Shown here one piece after another: positions 1-6,132 of a stretch of 6,149 nt of DNA. The stretch lies in contig JAEDIG010000142.1 in NCBI GenBank assembly GCA_016292545.1, forward strand, positions 1 through 6,149, given 5' to 3'. The position numbers were made by a program, and so were the translations under genes. Numbering within the stretch: the first letter of the stretch is position 1; each line of letters opens with the position of its first letter. The stretch comes from Bacteroidaceae bacterium (GTDB lineage Bacteria; Bacteroidota; Bacteroidia; Bacteroidales; Bacteroidaceae). The notes below the pieces were generated by a model. It saw only the letters and a program-made list of their open reading frames with translations, was not told the origin of the DNA and ran no database searches.

Positions 1-24
1 GAGAAGGCCGAATACATTAATTAA
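1..24 (+). CDS. Possible 3' end of an upstream gene (partial)
   Basis: The first 24 bases read as seven codons (EKAEYIN) followed by TAA. Their base composition is coding-like, and the sequence turns sharply AT-rich straight after the stop. This suggests the tail of a gene on the same strand, about 37 bp upstream of nagB. Seven codons are too few to name a product, and the reading frame could be chance. Confidence 0.25.
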   Translation, partial: EKAEYIN

Positions 25-61
25 TATACAACACTAATCACATTATAACACCAATCGAATT

Positions 62-853
62 ATGAGAGTAATTATTGAGAAAGACTATGCTGAGTTGTCC
101 CGCTGGGCAGCTGAGTATGTGGCTGCACGCATCAATGCCGCCAATCCCACCGCAGAGAAGCCCTTCAAGCTGGGTTGCCCCACAGGAAGTTCTCCCCTGG
201 GACTGTATAAGCACCTCATTGAGCTCTACAAGGCCGGCGAGGTAAGTTTCGAGAACGTCATCACTTTCAATATGGATGAGTATGTGGGTCTGCCCGAGGA
301 GCACCCAGAGAGCTATCACAGCTTTATGTGGACCAACTTCTTCAGCCACATCAACATCAAGAAGGAGAATGTGCACATCCTCAACGGCAATGCCGAGGAT
401 CTGGCAGCTGAGTGTGCCGCCTACGAGCAGGCCATTGTGGAAGCCGGAGGCATCGACCTGTTCATGGGTGGCATCGGTCCCGACGGACACATCGCCTTCA
501 ACGAGCCTTTCAGCAGCCTCACCAGCCGCACACGTGTGAAGAGCCTCACCACCGACACCATCATTGCCAACAGCCGTTTCTTCGACAACGACGTGAACAA
601 GGTGCCCAAGACGGCCCTGACTGTGGGCGTAGGCACAGTAATGGATGCCAAGGAGGTGCTCATCGTGTGCAACGGCCACGGCAAGGCCCGTGCCCTGCAG
701 CATGCCATCGAGGGTGCAGTGAGCCAGGAGTGGACCATCAGTGCCCTGCAGCTCCATCCCCATGCCATCATCGTTTGCGACGAGGCAGCCACCGACGAGC
801 TGAAGCACGGCACCTACAAATACTTCAAGGACATCGAGAAGCACAACCTTTAA
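62..853 (+). CDS. nagB: Glucosamine-6-phosphate deaminase NagB
   Basis: This cytosolic enzyme converts glucosamine 6-phosphate to fructose 6-phosphate and ammonium, feeding amino sugars from GlcNAc, chitin or cell-wall turnover into glycolysis. The 263-residue product matches the family's usual length (E. coli 266) and aligns, from memory, with E. coli NagB essentially without gaps. Visible motifs are the phosphate-loop region LGCPTGSSP (about 37-45), NMDEYVGLP with catalytic Asp72, and GPDGHIAFNEP with Asp141, His143 and Glu148. Residues matching the E. coli GlcNAc6P allosteric site (Ser151, Arg158, Lys160, Tyr254) are also present, so a hexameric, allosterically activated enzyme is likely; that is inferred from the residues. 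The ATG at 62 aligns with the E. coli N-terminus. There is no Shine-Dalgarno, only an AT-rich leader, and I recognised no promoter consensus in the 61 bp upstream. A terminator follows 9 bp after the stop. Confidence 0.97.
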   Translation: MRVIIEKDYAELSRWAAEYVAARINAANPTAEKPFKLGCPTGSSPLGLYKHLIELYKAGEVSFENVITFNMDEYVGLPEEHPESYHSFMWTNFFSHINIKKENVHILNGNAEDLAAECAAYEQAIVEAGGIDLFMGGIGPDGHIAFNEPFSSLTSRTRVKSLTTDTIIANSRFFDNDVNKVPKTALTVGVGTVMDAKEVLIVCNGHGKARALQHAIEGAVSQEWTISALQLHPHAIIVCDEAATDELKHGTYKYFKDIEKHNL

Positions 854-862
854 CCAACAATC

Positions 863-897
863 ATGCGGAGGGCCACAAACCCTCCGCATTTGGTTTG
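863..897 (+). terminator. Rho-independent terminator after nagB
   Basis: A perfect 10-bp inverted repeat (ATGCGGAGGG at 863-872, CCCTCCGCAT at 880-889) encloses a 7-nt loop. It is followed by a T-rich but interrupted tail (TTTGGTTT, starting within 889-897). It begins 9 bp after the nagB stop, where a transcript end is expected, and it separates nagB from topB. Confidence 0.75.
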
Positions 898-1082
898 CTG
901 TTTAATTATGTAAATATAGGAATGGCTATTCTTTGTGCCCGTAAACAAGTAAATGAGATAGTAGTGATGCAAGAGAATCCATTAACGATTTACTTTTCAG
1001 ACTGTGGCTGGGCCTACAGAGACATTATGATTAAATCTTCTTCAAACTTGCCATAACCCTTCCCGATACAGTCCGCAATCGC
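898..1082. other. Intergenic DNA between the nagB terminator and the topB promoter
   Basis: This is most of the 288-bp gap between nagB and topB. It lacks a recognisable conserved gene. It holds one candidate 44-residue ORF on the plus strand (922-1056, starting MAILCARKQVNEIVV) and a protein-like reading on the minus strand that ends with a stop at 1014-1016. Neither has enough support to be called a gene. A weak imperfect hairpin (CTGTGG / CCTACAG, with one G-T pair) lies around 1002-1019. I recognised no riboswitch or RNA gene. Confidence 0.5.
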
Positions 1083-1114
1083 CTTGTCTTTTCCAAAAAT
1101 AATCCGTACCTTTG
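1083..1114 (+). promoter_or_regulatory. Bacteroidota-type promoter for topB
   Basis: The -7 element TACCTTTG (1107-1114) is an exact match to the Bacteroidota primary-sigma consensus TAnnTTTG. A -33 element CTTG (1083-1086, three of four to TTTG) lies upstream with a 20-nt spacer, which is within the normal range. Transcription should begin a few bases after 1114, giving topB a leader of roughly 20 nt. Because the -7 box covers 1112-1114, a start codon there would not be in the mRNA. Confidence 0.75.
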
Positions 1115-1141
1115 CAGCGTGAAAGAGAAATTGGCAAGGAA

Positions 1142-2983
1142 ATGATAGTATGTATAGCAGAGAAACCGTCTGTGGCACGCGACATTGCCCAGGTGCTGGG
1201 CGCAACGCGGCCGATGGACGGGTTTATGGAAGGTAATGGGTATCAGGTGACGTGGACCTTCGGTCATCTGTGTGAGCTGAAGGAACCCCACGACTATTCA
1301 CCGCTTTGGAAGCGATGGAGCCTGGGCCAGCTTCCCATGATACCGCCCCGCTTTGGCATTAAGCTGAAAAACGACAAGGGGGTGGAGAAGCAATTCCAGA
1401 CGATAGCCAAGCTGATAGCCAGCGCCGACGGCATCATCAACTGCGGTGATGCCGGGCAGGAAGGCGAACTGATACAGCGGTGGGTGATGCAGCTGGCCAA
1501 TGCCCGATGTCCCGTGAAGCGGCTGTGGATAAACAGCCTTACGGAGGAGAGCATCCGCCAGGGCTTTCAGGAACTGAAGGACCAGGCCGAATACCAGACG
1601 CTCTATGAGGCCGGACTGATGCGTGCCATCGGTGACTGGCTGCTGGGCATGAATGCCACCCGGCTCTATACCCAGAAGTATGCGGCAGGCATGCATCAGG
1701 TACTCAGTGTAGGGCGTGTGCAGACCCCTACGCTTGCCCTAATTGTGGCGCGCCAGAAGGAAATCGAGAATTTCGTGCCCACTCCCTATTGGGTGTTGTC
1801 CACCATCTATCGCGACACGGTTTTTACGGCTGTGATGAAGGAGGGCGACCGTGGCTTTGCCACCAAGGAAGAGGGAGAGGCCGCTCTGGATGCCATCCGC
1901 AATCTGCCCATGCGCATTACCGACGTGCAGCGGAAGAAGGGGTCGGAAGCTCCTCCGCGCCTGTTCGACCTTACCAGCCTGCAGGTAGAATGCAACAAGA
2001 AGTTCGGCTTCAGTGCCGACACCACCCTGCAGCTCATCCAGAGCCTTTATGAAAAGAAATACACCACCTACCCGCGTGTGGACACCACCTTCCTGAGCGA
2101 TGATATTTATCCCAAGTGCCCGCAGATACTCAATGGCATGAAGGCCTATTTCCCGCTGATGGAACGCATCAAGGGGAAGACACTGGCCAAGAGCAAGAAG
2201 GTGTTCGACAACAGCAAGGTCACCGACCACCATGCCATCATCCCCACAGGCGTAGAGGCCAAGGGCATGACGGAGATGGAGGCCAAGGTGTATGACCTGG
2301 TGGCCCGCCGCTTCATAGGCGTGTTCTATCCCGACTGTCTTTTCACGGCCACCACCGTGCTGGGCACCATCGGAGAGGTGAAGATGAAGGCTACAGGCAG
2401 GGAAATCAACGACCCTGGCTGGAAGGTGCTGTGGGCCAAGGTGGCACAGGACAGCGAGGAAAAACCCGAGGAGGACAAGAGCCTGCCCACCTTTGAAAAG
2501 GGAGAGGAAGGCCCCCATGCCCCCACCTTGGCCGAGAAGCAGACCACCCCTCCCAAACCTTATACCGAGGCCACCCTGCTGCGCGCCATGGAAACTGCGG
2601 GAAAAACAGTGGAGGACGAGGAACTGCGTGATGCCCTGAAGGAAAACGGCATAGGCAGGCCCAGTACGCGTGCGGCCATCATCGAGACCCTCTTCCGCCG
2701 CCATTATATCCGCAAGGAACGCAAGAATCTGGTGGCCACACCCACGGGCATAGAACTGATTAGTCTAATCCGCGAGGAACTGCTCATGAGTGCTGAGTTG
2801 ACTGGGCGGTGGGAGAAAAAGCTGCGCCAGATTGAACGGAAGGAGTATGAGGCCCGCACCTTTCTGGAGGAACTGAAACAGATGGTGTCGGACATTGTGC
2901 TCACGGTGCTGCGCGACAATGAACCGCGCCGAATGCCTGTGGAGCAGGAGCCTGAGAAAAAAACAAAGCGCAAGAAGCAATAA
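1142..2983 (+). CDS. topB: DNA topoisomerase III (type IA), TopB
   Basis: This type IA topoisomerase cuts and reseals one DNA strand through a 5'-phosphotyrosine link and helps resolve replication and recombination intermediates. The product has 613 residues (E. coli TopB 653). The TOPRIM domain opens at the N-terminus with MIVCIAEKPSVA, including conserved Glu7, and carries DAGQEGEL (103-110). The catalytic tyrosine is Tyr310 in TTYPRVDTTF. TDHHAIIPTG (361-370), NDPGW (423-427) and GIGRPSTRAAIIETL (503-517) are further type IA signatures. The C-terminus is a short Lys-rich tail (EKKTKRKKQ) with no cysteine zinc-binding motifs. The second acidic residue of the usual DxDxE TOPRIM motif is Gly105. 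The frame also opens at a TTG at 1112, but that codon lies in the promoter and would add ten residues before the conserved start, so ATG 1142 was chosen. A chromosomal copy is likely; TopB also occurs on conjugative elements, but none of their other genes are here. Confidence 0.95.
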   Translation: MIVCIAEKPSVARDIAQVLGATRPMDGFMEGNGYQVTWTFGHLCELKEPHDYSPLWKRWSLGQLPMIPPRFGIKLKNDKGVEKQFQTIAKLIASADGIINCGDAGQEGELIQRWVMQLANARCPVKRLWINSLTEESIRQGFQELKDQAEYQTLYEAGLMRAIGDWLLGMNATRLYTQKYAAGMHQVLSVGRVQTPTLALIVARQKEIENFVPTPYWVLSTIYRDTVFTAVMKEGDRGFATKEEGEAALDAIRNLPMRITDVQRKKGSEAPPRLFDLTSLQVECNKKFGFSADTTLQLIQSLYEKKYTTYPRVDTTFLSDDIYPKCPQILNGMKAYFPLMERIKGKTLAKSKKVFDNSKVTDHHAIIPTGVEAKGMTEMEAKVYDLVARRFIGVFYPDCLFTATTVLGTIGEVKMKATGREINDPGWKVLWAKVAQDSEEKPEEDKSLPTFEKGEEGPHAPTLAEKQTTPPKPYTEATLLRAMETAGKTVEDEELRDALKENGIGRPSTRAAIIETLFRRHYIRKERKNLVATPTGIELISLIREELLMSAELTGRWEKKLRQIERKEYEARTFLEELKQMVSDIVLTVLRDNEPRRMPVEQEPEKKTKRKKQ

Positions 2984-3039
2984 TTGTCCCGCGCGCGCGT
3001 TATTAATAATAATAAGGTAATATAGCAAGAAAAAAGTAT
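2984..3039. repeat. Alternating CG run and AT-rich triplet tract between topB and porE
   Basis: The 56-bp gap contains a perfect alternating CGCGCGCGCG (2990-2999) directly joined to TTATTAATAATAATAA (3000-3015), whose first ten bases are palindromic. An A-rich leader (GCAAGAAAAAAGTAT) then runs to the porE start. No TAnnTTTG promoter and no typical hairpin plus T-tract were seen, so read-through from topB is possible. Confidence 0.6.
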
Positions 3040-5067
3040 ATGGCAAGTCATCACTCTTCCTTCCGTCGTTGTCCCGCCACGTGGTGGACGGCATTGCTCG
3101 TGGGCATGCTGTTGTCTGCCTGCGGGGCAGAGACGCACGTGAAGAAGGGGGATGCTTTCTATGCCATTGGCGAATATTTCGATGCAGCAGCCGAATACAA
3201 GAAGGCCTATTCCCGCACACCCGTAAAAGAGAAGGACAAACGGGGACAGCGCGCCTGGAAAATGGCTGAATGCTACCGGCATATCAACTATTCGGCAAAG
3301 GCCATCGGAGCCTATCAGAATGCCATCCGCTACAACTATCCCGACAGCATGGCACTGCTCTATCTGGCACAGGCACAGCACAAGAGCGGCGACTACAAGA
3401 AGGCCGTCAAGACGTATGAGGAATTCCTGTTGCGCGAGCCGGGCAATGTGTTGGCCCGCAATGGAATAGCCGGTTGCATGCAGGCTGCATTGTGGAAGGA
3501 GAAGCCCACCCGATATACGGTGAAGAAGGAACCCTTGCTCAATGGCAGAAGAGCGGACTTCTCCCCAGCATTGGGTGGAGACGAATGGGACCAGCTCTAT
3601 TTCACCACCACGCGCCCGCAGGCCAAGGGCGATGAGATAAGCGGCATCACGGGTACCAAGAGTGCCGACATCTTTATGAGCAAGAAGGACGACAAAGGCA
3701 AATGGACACCCCCCGAGGCCCTGGAGTCGGAAGTGAATACGGAGTTCGACGAGGGTGTGTGTACCTTTTCTCCCGACGGAAAAACCATGTATTTCACCCG
3801 TTGCACCTACGATCCCGATTATCCCCGCTACGCTGTGATTATGCAGAGCAGCCGCAGCGATGCATCTTGGGGAAAGCCCGAGGTGGTGGCTGTGAGCCGC
3901 GACACACTGTCCAGTTTTGCGCATCCGGCCGTCTCGCCCGATGGCAAGTGGATGTATTTTGTGAGCGACATGCCTGGTGGCATGGGCGGACTGGACATCT
4001 GGCGCGTGGCCATAGGGGAGCATGGACTGGGCGGCGTGGAGAACATGGGGCTGCCCATCAACAGTGCGGGCGATGAGATGTTTCCCACCTTCCGCCCCAA
4101 TGGAGACCTGTATTTCTCCAGCAACGGGCATCCGGGCATGGGCGGGCTCGATTTGTTTGTGGCGCGTGCAGACAGCACGGGCAAGTGGAGCATCGAGAAT
4201 CTGAAATATCCGATGAACAGCGCTGGCGACGATTTCGGCATGACCTTTGAGGGTTTGCACAACCGTGGCTTCTTCAGCACCAGCCGTGGCGATGCCAGAG
4301 GGTGGGACCACATCATGTCGTTTGAGTGTCCCGAGGTGTTGCAGACCGTGAAGGGCTGGGTGTATGAGAAGGACGGCTATGAACTGCCCGAAGGCTTCGT
4401 ATACATGGTGGGCAACGACGGCACCAACCTGAAGATTGGAGTGAAAGCAGACGGCAGTTTCACCCAGCAGATACAGCCCGGTGTGGATTATGTTTTTCTG
4501 GGATGTTGCAAGGGCTACCTCAACCATAAGGAGGAATTGCGTGTGGACACCACGAACGAAAGCCAGGAATATGTGTTGCAGTTCCCCTTGGCCAATATCC
4601 ATGCGCCCGTGTTGGTGCGCAATGTCTTCTATGCCTTCGACAGTGCTGAGCTCACCGAGTCGAGCACCATGGCGCTGGACAGTCTGGTGGACTTGCTCAA
4701 CGAGAACCCCAATGTCACCATCGAACTTTCCAGCCATTGCGACTACCGCGGCAAGGACGAATACAACATGCGTTTGAGCCAGCGCAGGGCCGAGAATGTG
4801 GTGAACTACCTCATAGCCCACGGCATTGCCGAGGACAGGCTCACTCCCATCGGTTATGGCGAGAGCCGCCCCAAGGTGGTCACCCGCAAGGTGGCCGAGC
4901 AGAACCCTTTCCTGCACGAGGACGACACCCTGACGGAGGCCTTTATCAAGGCGCTGCCCGATGAGGAACAGCAGGAGGCATGCAATGCGCTCAACCGTCG
5001 CACAGAATTCCGTGTGCTCCGCATCACATACGGTCTTTTCGACAAACCTGCTGTGCGCAAGCCTTAA
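3040..5067 (+). CDS. porE: PorE-like OmpA-family lipoprotein (TPR, beta-propeller, CRD, OmpA); probable type IX secretion component
   Basis: The 675-residue product is predicted to be an outer-membrane lipoprotein facing the periplasm and bound to peptidoglycan. A signal peptide (basic FRR at 8-10, hydrophobic 13-25) ends in lipobox L-S-A-C, with Cys28 as the lipidated residue. TPR-like helices span about 33-150. A PD40/WD40-like beta-propeller spans about 170-430, with blade motifs FSPDGKTMYFTR (243-254), SPDGKWMYFVSD (299-310), RPNGDLYFSSNG (352-363) and two GMGGLD loops. A carboxypeptidase-regulatory-like fold (CRD) follows (about 433-515). The C-terminus is an OmpA peptidoglycan-binding domain (about 525-665), with Asp568 and Arg583 matching E. 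coli OmpA Asp271 and Arg286. This order and length match PorE (PG1058) of Porphyromonas gingivalis, which anchors the type IX secretion machinery to the cell wall. The domain assignment is firm. The name porE rests on architecture alone, since other Bacteroidota PD40-OmpA lipoproteins look similar. It lies 56 bp after topB. Confidence 0.85.
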   Translation: MASHHSSFRRCPATWWTALLVGMLLSACGAETHVKKGDAFYAIGEYFDAAAEYKKAYSRTPVKEKDKRGQRAWKMAECYRHINYSAKAIGAYQNAIRYNYPDSMALLYLAQAQHKSGDYKKAVKTYEEFLLREPGNVLARNGIAGCMQAALWKEKPTRYTVKKEPLLNGRRADFSPALGGDEWDQLYFTTTRPQAKGDEISGITGTKSADIFMSKKDDKGKWTPPEALESEVNTEFDEGVCTFSPDGKTMYFTRCTYDPDYPRYAVIMQSSRSDASWGKPEVVAVSRDTLSSFAHPAVSPDGKWMYFVSDMPGGMGGLDIWRVAIGEHGLGGVENMGLPINSAGDEMFPTFRPNGDLYFSSNGHPGMGGLDLFVARADSTGKWSIENLKYPMNSAGDDFGMTFEGLHNRGFFSTSRGDARGWDHIMSFECPEVLQTVKGWVYEKDGYELPEGFVYMVGNDGTNLKIGVKADGSFTQQIQPGVDYVFLGCCKGYLNHKEELRVDTTNESQEYVLQFPLANIHAPVLVRNVFYAFDSAELTESSTMALDSLVDLLNENPNVTIELSSHCDYRGKDEYNMRLSQRRAENVVNYLIAHGIAEDRLTPIGYGESRPKVVTRKVAEQNPFLHEDDTLTEAFIKALPDEEQQEACNALNRRTEFRVLRITYGLFDKPAVRKP

Positions 5068-5184
5068 AACGGTTTCTTCCTACGATGCTGGACATGGTTA
5101 TGGCAGAAACAGATTATTTTCTCCTGTCAATTCCTGCTCCTGATGGCTGTCTGTTGCTCGTATTTCTCCCCCATGACATAACAC
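5068..5184. other. Intergenic gap between convergent porE and araC-type genes
   Basis: The 117 bp separate two genes that end facing each other. A bidirectional terminator would be expected, but I found no stable hairpin with a T-tract on either strand, only short 4-bp inverted repeats. No gene is supported here. Confidence 0.5.
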
Positions 5185-6072
5185 CTATGCCACCCGATAT
5201 TGAGAGGGCGTCATTCCCGTATGGGCCTTGAAGAAGCGGACGAAGTGCTGGGGGTATTCAAAACCGAGCTGCATACTGACTTGGTTTACGCTGAGGTTGC
5301 TGTTATCGAGCAACTGCTTTGCGGCAGTGAGCAGGCGGTCGGCAATGAAGTCCTTGGCAGTCCTGCCTGTCTCCACTTTGACCAGTGTGCCGAAGTAGCC
5401 GGTGGAGAGGCAGCACCTGTCGGCGAAATAGGCCACAGTGGGCAGTCCCTCGCGGCTTGCCTGCGTCTGGATGTAGTCGGTCAGCAGCCTTTCAAACCGC
5501 CTCACCACATCATGGTTGATCTCCTCGCGTGTCACGAACTGGCGGTCGTAGAAACGCAGGCAATAGTTGAGCAGCAGTTCGATGTTCGACACAATCAAGT
5601 CGCGGCTATGCTTGTCGATGGAACGGTGAAGCTCCTGTGATATCATGTCCAGTACACCACGGAATATCTCAATCTCACCAGCCGACAGGTGCAGGGCCTC
5701 GTTGCTTGAATAGGAGAAGAACTCGTATTTGTCGATGTTTCTTCCCAACGAGCTTCGGGCCAGCAAGTCGGGATGGAACACCAGTGCCGTCCACTTGGGG
5801 AATTGCACGCCGGGCATTGGCTCCACATGTACGTTCTGCCCTGGTGCAAAGGTCGTGACGGTCATCTCATCGAAGTCGTATTTCGTTCTGCCGTAAGAGA
5901 GCTTGCAACTCTTGTTTTCTTTCAGGAAGAGGGCATACAGACCGTATCTTACAATACACTCCTCAACCTCTTGGGTCTTGTCGTAGCGTGCAACGCTCAC
6001 CAAGGGGTGAAGAGTCTCAAAACCATATTGCTCATTAAACTGTTGTACTGTATCTAATCGTATTTCTTGCAT
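5185..6072 (-). CDS. AraC-family transcriptional regulator
   Basis: The 295-residue product has the common AraC layout: an N-terminal sensing region (about 1-180) and a C-terminal DNA-binding domain with two helix-turn-helix units (about 195-293). The first HTH is around VAYFADRCCLSTGYFGTLVK (213-232). The second is around SVNQVSMQLGFEYPQHFVRF (261-280), followed by the hallmark FKAHTGMTPSQYR. The N-terminal part resembles a cupin-like ligand pocket (TFAPGQNVHVEP, about 74-85), but its ligand cannot be told from sequence. The frame extends 14 codons upstream to an ATG at 6112-6114, but that codon lies upstream of the -7 box at 6101-6108, so the ATG at 6070-6072 was chosen. It has no Shine-Dalgarno and an A-rich leader. 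Regulators of this type often control a nearby divergent gene, which would lie beyond the right edge. Target and inducer are unknown. Confidence 0.92.
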   Translation of the reverse strand: MQEIRLDTVQQFNEQYGFETLHPLVSVARYDKTQEVEECIVRYGLYALFLKENKSCKLSYGRTKYDFDEMTVTTFAPGQNVHVEPMPGVQFPKWTALVFHPDLLARSSLGRNIDKYEFFSYSSNEALHLSAGEIEIFRGVLDMISQELHRSIDKHSRDLIVSNIELLLNYCLRFYDRQFVTREEINHDVVRRFERLLTDYIQTQASREGLPTVAYFADRCCLSTGYFGTLVKVETGRTAKDFIADRLLTAAKQLLDNSNLSVNQVSMQLGFEYPQHFVRFFKAHTGMTPSQYRVA

Positions 6073-6100
6073 AGTGCGTTCATTTATATTTTTCGGGAGA

Positions 6101-6132
6101 CAAAAATACGACATTCTTTTCTGTCTGCCAAA
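6101..6132 (-). promoter_or_regulatory. Bacteroidota-type promoter for the AraC-family gene
   Basis: Read on the minus strand, TTTG (plus-strand 6129-6132) is followed after exactly 20 nt by TATTTTTG (6101-6108). Both elements are perfect matches to the TTTG / TAnnTTTG consensus. The expected transcript start is a few bases further on, near 6094, giving a leader of roughly 20 nt before the ATG at 6072. Confidence 0.85.

Noticed and set aside
38..889. 283-codon minus-strand frame covering nagB
   Set aside because: It mirrors nagB codon for codon, and the plus-strand gene has every catalytic residue. It also crosses the terminator.
412..921. Upstream part of the plus-strand frame that ends at 1056
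   Set aside because: This part overlaps nagB out of frame and reads as low-complexity His, Arg and Gln. Only the piece after 922 lies outside a gene.
1000..1020. Weak hairpin (CTGTGG / CCTACAG) in the gap before topB
   Set aside because: The six-pair stem includes a G-T pair and has no T-tract, so it is too weak to call a terminator or RNA element.
1112..1141. TTG-initiated N-terminal extension of TopB
   Set aside because: The TTG is part of the -7 box, and the ten added residues precede the conserved family N-terminus.
1739..2704. 321-codon minus-strand frame inside topB
   Set aside because: It lies wholly antisense to the TopB catalytic region, has no domain signature, and has the composition of a complement shadow.
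2704..4917. Very long (737-codon) open frame on the minus strand across topB and porE
   Set aside because: It is antisense to two genes with clear conserved motifs. It shows no recognisable domain, is rich in His, Gly, Val and Ala as expected for the complement of GC-rich codons, and has no promoter.
5068..5184. Bidirectional terminator expected between the convergent genes
   Set aside because: Only inverted repeats of about 4 bp were found, with no T-tract pattern.
5200..5640. 146-codon plus-strand frame opposite the AraC-family gene
   Set aside because: It is antisense to the HTH domain, has no motif of its own and no promoter.
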